Numbered from the stretch's first letter, positions 25,638 to 35,666 are shown. The stretch: DNA of 64,000 bases from Acinetobacter pittii ATCC 19004 = CIP 70.29 (GCF_000369045.1 NZ_KB849796.1:1-64000), one strand, 5' to 3'. The notes: generated by a model from the letters alone, not told the origin. Program-made: numbers and translations.

Positions 25638-28070
25638 GTGAAACCAAACGACATGACAAAAAACTGGGCTGACCCCGAAGCGAAAGCTGAAGCTGAACGT
25701 TATGACAATCCTATTCCAAGCCGTACTCTTATTTTAGATACATTGGAACAATTGCAGACACCGCAATCTCATGCAGAACTTGTCGATCATTTTAATATTC
25801 ATGACCAAAAAAGTATTGAAGCACTCAGTCATCGCTTAAGTGCTATGGTTCGTGATGGTCAAATCATGAAAGACGGGTTTAAATTTCAGTTGGTGGCAGA
25901 TCAACCGACCTATGAAGCAACTGTTTATATCAATAGTAAAGGTTTAGGCACAGCGCATATCGATGGTCAAAGTGACCTTTTACTTCCTGAACGTGAATTA
26001 CGTTTAGTCTTTAACGGTGACCGAGTTAGAGTGCGACAGACTTCAGTTGATCGTAAAGGCAAACCTTGGGGATTTATCACAGAAGTTTTACAACATCGTG
26101 TTAAACAATTAATTGGTAAATTGTCGGTTCACGATGGCGAATATTTTATTCAGCCCAACAATCCAAATCAGCACCAGCCTATTCCTTTAGAAAAAGAACT
26201 GGTAACACATGCTGAAGCAAATGTTGGCGATATGCTACGTGTCGCAATAGACAGCTATCCGACTCGTGAAGAATTTGCGACGGCGCATATTATTCAATCT
26301 ATGGCCGACAAAGCTGATACAGAAATTATTATTCCGCAGACTATTCTTGAGTTTGGCTTACCTTACGAATTTCCAGATGAAGTTATAAAAGAAGCTGAAA
26401 GCTTTAAAGAACCATCTGCTCAAGACCGTGAAGGCCGCATTGATTTACGAGATTTAGCATTAGTTACGATCGATGGTGAAGATGCTCGAGATTTTGATGA
26501 TGCGGTTTATGCTGAAAAACGTCCAGGTGGCGGTTATCGTGTAGTGGTCGCAATTGCTGATGTTAGCCATTATGTACGCTTAGACTCAGCCCTCAATGAA
26601 GAAGCTGAGGAACGTGGTACTTCGGTATACTTCCCGCATTTCGTATTACCGATGCTACCAGAGGCATTGTCAAATGGCTTATGCTCTCTAAACCCTCATG
26701 TAGACCGTTTATGTATGGTCTGTGACTTGAAACTCTCTCGTACAGGCCGTGTAACTGGTTACGATTTTTATCCATCAGTGATGCATTCAAAAGCACGTTT
26801 GACCTATACACAGGTAGCACAATATTTTGACGGCGCAACAGATGCGATTCCAAAAGATCGTGATGTTCATAAATCTTTAAATACGCTTTTCCAGCTTTAT
26901 CAGATTTTGAAAAATTTACGTGCTGATCGTCATGCAATGGAATTTGAAACCATTGAAACCTACATGACTTTTGATGAGCTAGGCGGGATTAAAGAAATTT
27001 TGCCACGTACACGTAATGAAGCACATAAACTTATTGAAGAGTGCATGTTACTTGCTAACGTTGCTGCGGCTGAATATGCATTAGAACATGATGTTCCAAT
27101 GTTGTATCGCGTGCACGAAGCTCCAGAGTTCTCACGTATTCAGAAAGTAAAAGACTTTGTTAAATTACTGGGGCTACCCTTCCCTGACCAACCAACTCAA
27201 GCAGACTATCAAAGAGTAATTGAAGCAACTAAAGATCGTATTGATGCACCAAGTATTCATGCCGTCTTATTACGTTCAATGATGCAAGCTTATTATGGCG
27301 CAAAAAATGCAGGGCACTATGGTTTGGCTTATGAAGCTTATACGCATTTCACTTCGCCAATTCGTCGTTACCCAGACCTATTATTACACCGGGCCATTAA
27401 AGCTCACTTGAAACAAAAGCCTTATCCACTCTCTGGTGCTGCACTAGATGATGCAGGTGAACATTTCTCTCAAACAGAGCGCCGTGCTGATGAAGCTTCT
27501 CGTAGCGTAACGACGTGGTTGAAATGTCACTACATGCAGCAGCATCTAGGTGATGAATTTATTGGTATTGTAAGTGCGGTGACCGAATTCGGTTTATTCG
27601 TGACACTGAAAGATTTATATGTCGATGGCATGATTCATATTAGCCAACTCGGCGATGACTTCTTTATTTATGACCAAGCGAGTCAAAATCTAGTAGGTCA
27701 AAATCGTGGTCAAGTCTTTGGTTTGGGCGATGAAGTTAAAATTCAGGTTGCTGGTGTCAATCTGGAAGAACGTAAAATTGACTTTCAGCTCATTAAGCAA
27801 GTTACCCATGCAGGCCGAGTAGTTCGTAGCCGTGCGCCGCGTACGACTAAAACTACTACGCAGGCGACTGAAGAAGTTTTCAGTAAACCAACTGTCAGTA
27901 GTGATGGTGAGCGACCTGTTCACAAAAAGAAAGAAAAAAGTAAGCCAAGTTCTTACACCAAAAAATCTGGTAAGAAAACCTCAGCAAAAGCCGAGACTAA
28001 ATCAGAAAAGGTGAAGAAAAAATCTAAGCCTAAAAAGAAAAAGTCGAATGCAAAATCAAAGGCTGAATAG
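25638..28070 (+). CDS. rnr: Ribonuclease R
   Basis: 3'-5' exoribonuclease that degrades structured RNA and takes part in stable-RNA and trans-translation quality control. N-terminal winged-helix and cold-shock domains lie before about residue 240. The RNB catalytic domain carries the Asp cluster in DGEDARDFDDAV at about 279-290. An S1 domain is near 640-720 (GIVSAVTEFGLFVTL), and the tail is Lys-rich. 810 aa is the usual length. The frame opens with GTG; an ATG five codons in is an alternative, and neither has a good ribosome site. Confidence 0.95.
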   Translation: MKPNDMTKNWADPEAKAEAERYDNPIPSRTLILDTLEQLQTPQSHAELVDHFNIHDQKSIEALSHRLSAMVRDGQIMKDGFKFQLVADQPTYEATVYINSKGLGTAHIDGQSDLLLPERELRLVFNGDRVRVRQTSVDRKGKPWGFITEVLQHRVKQLIGKLSVHDGEYFIQPNNPNQHQPIPLEKELVTHAEANVGDMLRVAIDSYPTREEFATAHIIQSMADKADTEIIIPQTILEFGLPYEFPDEVIKEAESFKEPSAQDREGRIDLRDLALVTIDGEDARDFDDAVYAEKRPGGGYRVVVAIADVSHYVRLDSALNEEAEERGTSVYFPHFVLPMLPEALSNGLCSLNPHVDRLCMVCDLKLSRTGRVTGYDFYPSVMHSKARLTYTQVAQYFDGATDAIPKDRDVHKSLNTLFQLYQILKNLRADRHAMEFETIETYMTFDELGGIKEILPRTRNEAHKLIEECMLLANVAAAEYALEHDVPMLYRVHEAPEFSRIQKVKDFVKLLGLPFPDQPTQADYQRVIEATKDRIDAPSIHAVLLRSMMQAYYGAKNAGHYGLAYEAYTHFTSPIRRYPDLLLHRAIKAHLKQKPYPLSGAALDDAGEHFSQTERRADEASRSVTTWLKCHYMQQHLGDEFIGIVSAVTEFGLFVTLKDLYVDGMIHISQLGDDFFIYDQASQNLVGQNRGQVFGLGDEVKIQVAGVNLEERKIDFQLIKQVTHAGRVVRSRAPRTTKTTTQATEEVFSKPTVSSDGERPVHKKKEKSKPSSYTKKSGKKTSAKAETKSEKVKKKSKPKKKKSNAKSKAE

Positions 28071-28095
28071 TGAGTAAATAATTATCACACTTCAG

Positions 28096-28130
28096 AAATA
28101 AGTCTCCAATAGGAGACTTATTTCTTTTTA
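28096..28130 (+). terminator. Terminator after rnr
   Basis: AAATAAGTCTCC pairs with GGAGACTTATTT over a 4-base loop, followed by TCTTTTT. Confidence 0.85.
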
Positions 28131-28205
28131 AAAAGGGTTATTTTACACATTAAGCTTGATTTCCAGCCTGAGAGGACCTACATCTAATACCATGTTTAAA
28201 AAATA

Positions 28206-30260
28206 ATGTGGCTATTAGCAATGACTTTACAGCAAGCGACTTTACCAACTCCGCGTTTTGACCAAATTGAATTAGAAAATTTAAAACAAGACATTCAACA
28301 AGCGATCCAAGCAGGTCAGGAATTTTTAAATACTCTTACGGCTGCACCTACAGATGTAACTCAGCAACTTGCCGTACTTGAGCAAGTCGATACACTTGAA
28401 AATAATCTAAGTGAATCATGGGGCGTTTTATCGCATTTAAACGCGGTAATGAGCAATGCAGAAACGAGAGAAGTCTATCAATCTTTATTACCAGCATTAA
28501 GTGAATATTACACTCAGCTTGGTCAACACACGGCGCTTTATCAAACCTATCAACACATCCATGATGGTCAAAGTTATACCTCTCTTAGCCCTGCACAGCA
28601 AAGTGCTATCCATCTAGCTTTACGTGACTTTAAACTTTCAGGTGTAGCCTTAGAGGGTGAAGAGAAAAAACGTTATGCAGAGATTTCTGCGCGTCTTTCA
28701 CAGCTTTCTTCTGATTTTTCAAACCACGTACTTGATGCAACACAAGCTTACTTTAAACCACTTACCGAAGATCAGCTAAAAGGTCTTCCAGAAAGTAATA
28801 TTGAGTTATTAAAACTGTACGGCAAACAACGTGAACTTGACCAAGCTGTAGCAACCCTAGATTTCCCAGCATATTTTGCAATCATGACTTATGCAGATGA
28901 CCGTGCATTACGTGAAGAGCTTTATAGAGCTTATGTGACTCGTGCATCTGATCAGTCTGAACAAACTGAGTTTGATAACAGCAAAATTATGGAAGAAATT
29001 TTGAGTCTTCGTCAGGAAATGGCGAAACTACTTGGTTTCAATAACTATGCTGAATATTCTCTGGCAAGTAAAATGGCACCAGACGTAAAAACAGTACATG
29101 AGTTTTTGGTTGACCTAGCAGAGCATGCGCGTGCTCCTGCGCTTCAAGAAGTTGCCGAACTTCAAAAAATTGCTAAACAAGATGGTGTGGATGAGCTTAA
29201 ACCTTGGGATACAACTTACTATTCTGAAAAACTTAAACAGCAACAATTCAACTTATCTCAAGAAGCATTAAAACCTTATTTCCCTGCACCTAAAGTTATT
29301 CAGGGATTATTCCAGATTGTGCAGCGTCTATACGGCATTAACATTATTGAAAGACAAGCACCTGTCTGGCATCCAGATGCACGTTATTTTGAATTAGAAG
29401 ACCAAGGTCAAGTGATTGGTGGCTTCTTCTTTGACATCTATGCACGTACAGGCAAACGTGGTGGCGCATGGATGAATGGCTTCCGCTCGCGCATGCAAAC
29501 ACTTCATGGTTTACAAAAACCAATTTGCTATATGGTGTGTAATTTCACTCCTCCTGTAGGTGATCAACCTGCTTTATTGACTCATGACGAAGTGATTACT
29601 TTGTTCCATGAGTTCGGACATGGTTTACATCATATGTTGACCGAAGTAGATAATATCTCGGTTGCAGGAACGCATGGTGTTGCTTGGGATGCAGTAGAAC
29701 TACCAAGCCAGTTTATGGAATTCTGGTCATGGGATAAAGAAAGTCTAGATGTATTAAGTGAACACATCGATAGTAAACAGACTTTGCCACAAGAATTACT
29801 AGATGCATTATTAAATGCCCGATTCTTTCAATCTGGTATGCAAACTTTACGTCAGCTTGAATTTGCATTATTTGACTTGACCATTCACACAAAAACACCT
29901 GCCCTGAACAGTGAGCAAATTCAGCAAACCTTAAACGATATTCGTAAGCAATATGCGGTCGTTCCTACTGTCGACTACAACCGTTTCCAACATAGTTTTA
30001 GTCATATTTTTGCTGGCGGTTATGCCGCAGGTTATTACTCTTACAAATGGGCAGAAGTCTTAGCGAGCGATGCATTTGATCGTTTTGAAAATGAAGGTAT
30101 TTTTAATACTCAAACCGGTAAAGAATTCCGTCAGGCAATTCTAGCTGTGGGTGGAAAAGACACTGCGCTTGAGGCATTTGTTAATTTCCGTGGACGCGAG
30201 CCTAAAATTGACGCATTGTTACGTCATCAAGGTTGGACGAATGACAACAAAACCGCTTAA
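28206..30260 (+). CDS. prlC: Oligopeptidase A (M3 family)
   Basis: Cytoplasmic zinc metallopeptidase that degrades short peptides, including cleaved signal peptides. The HEFGH motif (H468, E469, H472) is followed by GLHHMLTEVDNISVAGTHGVAWDAVELPSQFME, where the third ligand Glu lies. The 684-aa length is typical. The ATG overlaps the stop of a 4-codon frame (M-F-K-K) as TAATG; a second ATG five codons in (MTLQQA) is an alternative start. It is followed by yheV. Confidence 0.93.
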   Translation: MWLLAMTLQQATLPTPRFDQIELENLKQDIQQAIQAGQEFLNTLTAAPTDVTQQLAVLEQVDTLENNLSESWGVLSHLNAVMSNAETREVYQSLLPALSEYYTQLGQHTALYQTYQHIHDGQSYTSLSPAQQSAIHLALRDFKLSGVALEGEEKKRYAEISARLSQLSSDFSNHVLDATQAYFKPLTEDQLKGLPESNIELLKLYGKQRELDQAVATLDFPAYFAIMTYADDRALREELYRAYVTRASDQSEQTEFDNSKIMEEILSLRQEMAKLLGFNNYAEYSLASKMAPDVKTVHEFLVDLAEHARAPALQEVAELQKIAKQDGVDELKPWDTTYYSEKLKQQQFNLSQEALKPYFPAPKVIQGLFQIVQRLYGINIIERQAPVWHPDARYFELEDQGQVIGGFFFDIYARTGKRGGAWMNGFRSRMQTLHGLQKPICYMVCNFTPPVGDQPALLTHDEVITLFHEFGHGLHHMLTEVDNISVAGTHGVAWDAVELPSQFMEFWSWDKESLDVLSEHIDSKQTLPQELLDALLNARFFQSGMQTLRQLEFALFDLTIHTKTPALNSEQIQQTLNDIRKQYAVVPTVDYNRFQHSFSHIFAGGYAAGYYSYKWAEVLASDAFDRFENEGIFNTQTGKEFRQAILAVGGKDTALEAFVNFRGREPKIDALLRHQGWTNDNKTA

Positions 30261-30300
30261 ACTATGGGCCTAAATTGATCGTGTGGTTAGGGTGATAAAG

Positions 30301-30510
30301 ATGAAAAAACGTTTCATTGCTGGGGCAAAATGTCCAAAATGTGAAGCCATGGATCGGATTATCATGCTAACCACCGCAGAAGACGAATGGATTGAATGTA
30401 TCGAATGCGGTTATAGCGAAAATCGTCCGACTCATGTTGATGAGCCTGAAACACCTGCTGAACCGGATGAAATTGGGGTAATACAGTTCAAGCCACGTCG
30501 TCCCGACTAA
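30301..30510 (+). CDS. yheV: YheV-family zinc-ribbon protein
   Basis: 69-aa cytoplasmic protein. Two Cys pairs (CPKC near residue 11 and CIEC about 23 residues later) form a zinc ribbon; KKRFIAGAKCPKC and the acidic tail ending in FKPRRP match the YheV family. I start at the ATG preceded by AGGGTGATAAAG; an in-frame GTG 18 bases upstream is less likely. 40 bases after prlC, so probably co-transcribed. The function of the family is unknown. Confidence 0.82.
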   Translation: MKKRFIAGAKCPKCEAMDRIIMLTTAEDEWIECIECGYSENRPTHVDEPETPAEPDEIGVIQFKPRRPD

Positions 30511-30521
30511 AGGTCTTAAAC

Positions 30522-30953
30522 ATGCCACTACAAAGAAAACAAAACTCAAAATTATTATGGATTTTAATTGGGGGCTTAAGCATTGTCGTAGTGCTTTTTT
30601 TTGCAGCGCAATGGTTTTTTAAAAAAACCGAGTCGTCAGCACCACTGGTTGATCCACAACCTGCCTCGACTCCTGCTCCTGCTAAACCGAAACCAGCTGA
30701 CCCATTACCAAGTTCTGAACCCTTAGCTGAAAATGCAAGCTCTCAGCAACTTGTTAGTGAAAATGTGCTTAAAGAGCCTGTCCCTGCCCAAGAGTCTTTA
30801 GCAAAAGAAGAAGTATCTAAACTTGAAGATGTTCATCGGCAGCTAAAAGATCAGGAAGCAACCTTAAAAGCTCAGCATGCAGATGCGGATCAATTAACTA
30901 AACTCAAAGAAGAACAAGTTAAATTGCTGGAAGCTCAGCTTAAACAGCAATAG
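30522..30953 (+). CDS. Hypothetical single-pass membrane protein, 143 aa
   Basis: Not recognised. One N-terminal membrane helix (about residues 12-32, LLWILIGGLSIVVVLFFAAQ), then a Pro/Ala-rich linker (about 42-72), then a charged coiled coil (about 95-143) rich in Lys/Glu/Gln. The layout suggests an inner-membrane anchor with a periplasmic rod. It lies 11 bases after yheV on the same strand, so it is in the prlC-yheV transcript. Confidence 0.68.
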   Translation: MPLQRKQNSKLLWILIGGLSIVVVLFFAAQWFFKKTESSAPLVDPQPASTPAPAKPKPADPLPSSEPLAENASSQQLVSENVLKEPVPAQESLAKEEVSKLEDVHRQLKDQEATLKAQHADADQLTKLKEEQVKLLEAQLKQQ

Positions 30954-30972
30954 TTTTTCAATCAAATCTAAA

Positions 30973-31007
30973 AAAGCTAAAGTTATCTATCTTTAGCTTT
31001 CTAATTT
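30973..31007 (+). terminator. Possible terminator after the 143-aa gene
   Basis: AAAGCTAAAG pairs with CTTTAGCTTT over an 8-base loop, followed by CTAATTTT; weak stem. Confidence 0.5.
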
Positions 31008-31060
31008 TAAGAAGAAAATTAGATTGTTATCGAATGCAAAATACTCATATTGTATCATCC

Positions 31061-31092
31061 AAAAAAACACCCTCTTTAAGAGGGTGTTTTTT
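31061..31092 (-). terminator. Terminator after the TRAP permease gene
   Basis: AAACACCCTCTT and AAGAGGGTGTTT hairpin with A and T runs on both sides. Confidence 0.85.
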
Positions 31093-31121
31093 AATCAAGA
31101 TATTTACTTCAAATTATTAGA

Positions 31122-33332
31122 TTAGTGATACCAACCGAATAATTTAAAGAAGTAAGGTGCATAAGCAATAATAAGCATTGCAGGCACCATTACAATTAGT
31201 GGAAGTACCCATCGCTCGAAGCGGTAGAAGAATGATTTATGACGAACTTCTGCATCTGCTTCAGATACCTCATCGTCGCCAATTGCTTGTCTCGCCAATA
31301 AGTGGTTTAAAGCAACTGGAGGAGTAATATAGCCAAGCTCAAAACCAATTAAAGCGATCATCCAGAAATGCACAGGATCAATTCCGTATTTATATGCTAC
31401 GGGTGCTACGGTTGCTGAAATTAAAATAACAGCACCGAATGGATCCATGATCATCCCAACAAATACCATGAGAATCACAATCAAAGAGATCACAACAAAT
31501 AGACTATTAATATCTGTTGGGAAAGCCTCCATAATTTCGATTCGTTCCAAGAATCCACCGACACTTACAGACAATGCCATTAGAATAACTAATGCACCAA
31601 TATGTCCAACAGTTTCACTTGTAGCTGTGTGTAAAGCTGATCGGAAAGAAACTCTACGCTCAGGATTACGTGGATCATCTGTAGACTTGACTTGAGGTAC
31701 AGGCTGAGAACCATCGGCTGGAGCAGTATAAACATTAAGGGTACTATCCCAATGACCGACTGGTGCTAACGGAGCAGGCTCCCTACGTAACTTATCAAAT
31801 AGCACCATTAGTAATAAGATTACAGGCATCATGACTGGTGCTGTGAACTCATTCAAATCTGTTGCCAAGGCATGCTTGTAAAACAACCAGATTAGGATAA
31901 AAATAACAATATATGGCGATACAGGAACAAAAGCGCGTAAGGATTTAGGAAATGCTATTTTTACTGGTGCAATACGAAATTTTTGCTCAGCAAAAAATAA
32001 AGAAACTATTAAAAATAAAGTTGAAGACAGCAGAAATGTATATATCCCATAGTGATATAACAAATCTGTTGTGACTTCTTTATTCAAAGACGCAACAACA
32101 ACAATCAGCAAACATGGTCGTAACACAACACCTAATGAACCAGACATAGCTGTTGCTGCCAAAGCGAATTGACGGCGACCACCTGCATTCCAGACTTCTT
32201 TATAAATAATTGCACCAGCTGCAATAACGAAGATACCCGAAGCCCCTGTATAAGCTGTAGGTAAAGCTGCTGCAATTAGAATTAACCAGGTTAAAGTTTC
32301 AGGTGCTAGATTCCAAGGCCGTAGTATATTAAGAAATAAATCAACTATACGTGTTTGTTTAAGTAACATACCTGCCCATATAAATAGAGCAAGATTTAAA
32401 AAGATACTTGAGAATTCAACCAACTGTCCAAGGTAAATACCTTGTCCCATTGGATAATCCATAAAGAAAGTAAATGCAATACCAGTAATAATTGCCATAT
32501 AGGCATAAAGTGGCACACTTAAGAAAGCAAGCCCAAGATTCCCCCCCTCTTTCGTCGGGGTTGGAGATTTAATCAACTGAAATAAACTGATTAATGTCAA
32601 AATCGCAAATAACGTAATCCATAACCAGTAAATCACTTGCATTTCAATTGCTACAGGCACCCCCGAACCCGTTACCGAACGATATTGACTAATCGTTGAT
32701 GATGTTAAAAGACCATTAGCAAATAACATCGCAATTGAATATACACGAAAATCAATTTTCGTTGCTGGGCTACGTAAACCGATATGATGTGTCTTCAATG
32801 TCGCAGTTATCGCGGCCAAAACAACCATCACAACTAAAAGCATTGCCCTATTTTCAGTACCAAATTTAAAGAGACCAAAAAAAGAGGTTTCTATTGTTCG
32901 ATACGTACGGATACTTGGATGTGCATCCATATAAGCGATTGCTTTATCATAGAACTGATATTTTTCATCACATTGTTGCTGCGCTGCGAGTAGTGATGCA
33001 CGGACATCACTTTCCGATGCTGCACCAAAGAAACTCGCGAAATCATCAGACGCATTCGCTTTCATTTGTTCTTTTACTTGAGCCTCGATATTTGGATGTC
33101 GATCACAAGTTGGCTTTTCAGGCTCAGCACGCAAAAAAGAATATTGCATACCTGTAGCAGGGTCGCCATAAAGACGTTCCCCGATACGTAATAATTGTCC
33201 GTGGATCATTTCCCCGGTACCAATAATTAGCGTCATTAATAGCAGAATGAGGATGACGAATGTTGAGATCCATTCGTTCCAGATATAACCCAGCAGACCT
33301 AATCCAGATCTTTTTTCTTGATGTTCTTGCAT
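31122..33332 (-). CDS. TRAP transporter permease, fused small and large subunits
   Basis: 736-aa polytopic inner-membrane protein. The C-terminal ~450 residues have DctM-type features (GIFLNLALFIWAGMLL-like, AAALPTAYTGASGIFVIAAGAIIYKE, a P-P-V-A-L-N-H-L re-entrant motif near the end). The N-terminal part holds a helix, a ~110-residue periplasmic loop with two Cys (C75, C117 region), then helices resembling the small DctQ subunit. No substrate-binding DctP gene is near. With the TatT-like lipoprotein two genes upstream it forms a TRAP-like locus whose substrate, probably an organic acid or lipid-like ligand, is unknown. GGAAT precedes the ATG. Confidence 0.75.
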   Translation of the reverse strand: MQEHQEKRSGLGLLGYIWNEWISTFVILILLLMTLIIGTGEMIHGQLLRIGERLYGDPATGMQYSFLRAEPEKPTCDRHPNIEAQVKEQMKANASDDFASFFGAASESDVRASLLAAQQQCDEKYQFYDKAIAYMDAHPSIRTYRTIETSFFGLFKFGTENRAMLLVVMVVLAAITATLKTHHIGLRSPATKIDFRVYSIAMLFANGLLTSSTISQYRSVTGSGVPVAIEMQVIYWLWITLFAILTLISLFQLIKSPTPTKEGGNLGLAFLSVPLYAYMAIITGIAFTFFMDYPMGQGIYLGQLVEFSSIFLNLALFIWAGMLLKQTRIVDLFLNILRPWNLAPETLTWLILIAAALPTAYTGASGIFVIAAGAIIYKEVWNAGGRRQFALAATAMSGSLGVVLRPCLLIVVVASLNKEVTTDLLYHYGIYTFLLSSTLFLIVSLFFAEQKFRIAPVKIAFPKSLRAFVPVSPYIVIFILIWLFYKHALATDLNEFTAPVMMPVILLLMVLFDKLRREPAPLAPVGHWDSTLNVYTAPADGSQPVPQVKSTDDPRNPERRVSFRSALHTATSETVGHIGALVILMALSVSVGGFLERIEIMEAFPTDINSLFVVISLIVILMVFVGMIMDPFGAVILISATVAPVAYKYGIDPVHFWMIALIGFELGYITPPVALNHLLARQAIGDDEVSEADAEVRHKSFFYRFERWVLPLIVMVPAMLIIAYAPYFFKLFGWYH

Positions 33333-33511
33333 AAATATTCCAATTTTGTTCTCTCAAGTCCCTAAAAATTAAAGAATTGAGTCATGCAATTTTTCTTGGT
33401 CAGGGGTTAAATCCATCCCCCTTCTACCAATCCCTTTATTCAACGATCAAATTTGCATCAAACTTTGTTAATAAAGAATGACTAAAATCTCTTTTTTAAC
33501 AGTTTGTATTG

Positions 33512-34087
33512 TCAATGTTTCTTTTTTAATCTCTGGAAAAGCCAATAGCATCCTCCAAAGATTGCTCCACCAATTGCTCCATATAGATGAGCTTCAGTTA
33601 AAACTGGACTCCCTATTAACTGAGCGGTCCCTGTTTGCCCAAAAGTGTTTTCCCATATAAGTTTGGCAATAATTAACCCTAAAACCAGCAAAGCAAAATT
33701 TCGTTCTTTACGATATTGCAGATAGACTAAAGCAACCGCTGTATATAGCCCATGTAAGACACCAGACAGGCCTGCATAAGCTTCGATATAAGGTAAATAA
33801 AAGTAGAACACCAAACTAATAAAAGGTGGCAATAGCAAAAGTAGACTTAGAAGATGCCATGCTTTTGTATGTGGAAAGATAAAGGGTAAACAGGCGAATG
33901 CCATCATATTTAAAAGGAAATGAACCCATCCAACGTGTACCCAATGTGCAGTCCATAAACGCCAGAATTCGCCAAGTAAACTTTCGCGCCAATAAATAAA
34001 AGTATCAGGAAACACCTGTAGACAAGCAGATATGGAAATGCACACTGCGACCAAAAGCACTTTACTATTCAGTACATGATCCTTCAT
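33512..34087 (-). CDS. rrtA: Rhombosortase
   Basis: 191-aa intramembrane serine protease of the rhomboid family. The catalytic Ser108 lies in AGLSGVLHG and the His167 in TEAHLYGAIGG; six hydrophobic segments are visible. The short rhomboid lacking extra domains is typical of rhombosortases, which process proteins with a GlyGly-CTERM tail for export through type II secretion. AAGGAG precedes the ATG. No GlyGly-CTERM substrate is seen in the window. Between the TatT-like and TRAP genes on the same strand. Confidence 0.82.
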   Translation of the reverse strand: MKDHVLNSKVLLVAVCISISACLQVFPDTFIYWRESLLGEFWRLWTAHWVHVGWVHFLLNMMAFACLPFIFPHTKAWHLLSLLLLLPPFISLVFYFYLPYIEAYAGLSGVLHGLYTAVALVYLQYRKERNFALLVLGLIIAKLIWENTFGQTGTAQLIGSPVLTEAHLYGAIGGAIFGGCYWLFQRLKKKH

Positions 34088-34171
34088 GGCACACTCCTTG
34101 AAATTAAACTCCTTACGATTATTGTAGAACTTAACAATAGAGTCGCAAGAAGTTAGTCTTTCAAATATTCT

Positions 34172-35260
34172 TTACTGCGCTGCTGGTGGAGCAGATGAAT
34201 CAGCAGGAACTTCAGAAGCGGCTCCCCCATCAAACAACTCATCTAGCTCTGCTGCACCTTCATTCTTATCATCCCAGAAATGAGACATACCATCATCTCC
34301 GGTACGTACACCAGTATGTTCAGTCCAGTAACGGTCAGAGATACCACGTACAATAAGGCCAGCCATACTATCAATTAACTTAAAGTTAGGATTGACAGGT
34401 TTGTCATCAGCTTGAGACGCCGCATAAGATCTTAATGCATCACGGATTTTTGCATCATCACCACTTGCTTGGGCAGCTACGGCATATAAGGCATGAGATA
34501 AGCGAACACCTTTTTTCTCACCAATCTGAATTGAATGTTTTAAAGTTTGGTATGGATCAGGTTTCCCTTCATCAGCACCTGGCAATAAAGTCCAGATAAC
34601 AGCACGCGTTGCATTAGGTGCGCCCCAGAATTTTTCATTATCAAGACAAACCATGCCACGCTCTACAATAGCAGCAATATCTTTAGGAACATTGACTGCG
34701 CCGCCTGAGTTAATATCGTTGGTCACAGCCTGAAGACCACTGATCATGCCAAGTAAATAAACGGTTTGATCAGTATCATTACGCATCGTTGGGCAAGAGT
34801 CACCTAAGTGATATTTATATTTAGATTCCCAACGATCAGCAAATAACTTATAGCCTGTATACTGACGTTCAGCTGCAATTGCTGCCCAACGCTTCTGTGC
34901 AATACGTGCATCTTGGGCTTCTGTCACTTGACCTGCTTTTGAAGCACGTAAATAACGCAGTTCTTGTTCTAAAGCTTGATTTTCCGCACATACACCTGAT
35001 GCTGCATACATTAATACTGCAACACGTGTCGGATCTGCACCCATCCCTTTAGTAGACATGATTGCAGGTGTTAACGCACTACCGGTATTACATACCATTT
35101 CAGCATCTTGCATTGCCAAAATAGGTGGAACGACGTGCTTTTCCGTAAAACCTAGAGCAACATTTGCTCCGGTTTTCACGACGTATGAACAACCTGATAA
35201 AACTGAAGCTGCAAGAAAACTCACCGCCAAACCTTGGCTTATTTTTTGGACTTTAGACAT
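34172..35260 (-). CDS. TRAP-associated TatT-like lipoprotein
   Basis: 362-aa lipoprotein: signal peptide with lipobox LSGC (Cys23). The mature part is helical with a TPR-like pattern and several conserved Cys. It resembles the TRAP transporter T-component (TatT, PF16811) that docks substrate-binding proteins onto lipid or metabolite ligands, and the TRAP permease downstream supports this. Similarity was judged by eye, so the family call is moderate. AGGAC...GGAAG precedes the ATG. Confidence 0.55.
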   Translation of the reverse strand: MSKVQKISQGLAVSFLAASVLSGCSYVVKTGANVALGFTEKHVVPPILAMQDAEMVCNTGSALTPAIMSTKGMGADPTRVAVLMYAASGVCAENQALEQELRYLRASKAGQVTEAQDARIAQKRWAAIAAERQYTGYKLFADRWESKYKYHLGDSCPTMRNDTDQTVYLLGMISGLQAVTNDINSGGAVNVPKDIAAIVERGMVCLDNEKFWGAPNATRAVIWTLLPGADEGKPDPYQTLKHSIQIGEKKGVRLSHALYAVAAQASGDDAKIRDALRSYAASQADDKPVNPNFKLIDSMAGLIVRGISDRYWTEHTGVRTGDDGMSHFWDDKNEGAAELDELFDGGAASEVPADSSAPPAAQ

Positions 35261-35421
35261 CTTCCTGTCCTCTATGTAATTTGTTTTTTCCTTTTCAGAT
35301 GTACATTAGCAGATGCATATCTTGAATAAAAGAGTAATTACTCTAATTGTAGCGCTTATACTTTGACACACTTCACAGCAGATAAAATTGACAGTTTTTT
35401 GAGGAAACAGAAATTTTAGGC

Positions 35422-35461
35422 AAAAAAAAGTAGCATTGCGACGGTTCAGCACATGCTACTT
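35422..35461 (-). terminator. Terminator of the small membrane-protein pair
   Basis: On the minus strand AAGTAGCAT pairs with ATGCTACTT over a 16-base loop and is followed by a run of eight T. It closes the transcript of the two small genes and separates them from the TatT-like gene. Confidence 0.75.
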
Positions 35462-35492
35462 ATTAACTGGGATAAGCTTTTAACGGCTTATA

Positions 35493-35594
35493 TTATTTTT
35501 GTTCTATATAATCCTTAAGTAAAGTTCCTGCTCTTCCTACTACTACAGCCATAACAACTGCAATTAACAGAAACATCCACATTGAAATCTCCAT
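35493..35594 (-). CDS. Small membrane protein, 33 aa, paralogue of the upstream one
   Basis: Frame of 33 codons starting MEISMWMFLLIAVVMAVVVG and ending in EQK. A short hydrophobic helix is followed by the motif VVxGRAGTLL and a charged tail. A full Shine-Dalgarno GGAGGTCTC lies directly before the ATG. The same ribosome site, M-E-x-x-x-W start and GRAGTLL motif occur in the 51-aa gene 72 bases upstream, which is the main evidence that both are real. A hairpin CCAGTTTATAACTGG lies just upstream. Function unknown. Confidence 0.6.
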   Translation of the reverse strand: MEISMWMFLLIAVVMAVVVGRAGTLLKDYIEQK

Positions 35595-35666
35595 GAGAGA
35601 CCTCCTTACTACAATCGCACCCAGTTATAAACTGGACACTTGATGAAATTAATCGATTAACCAATT

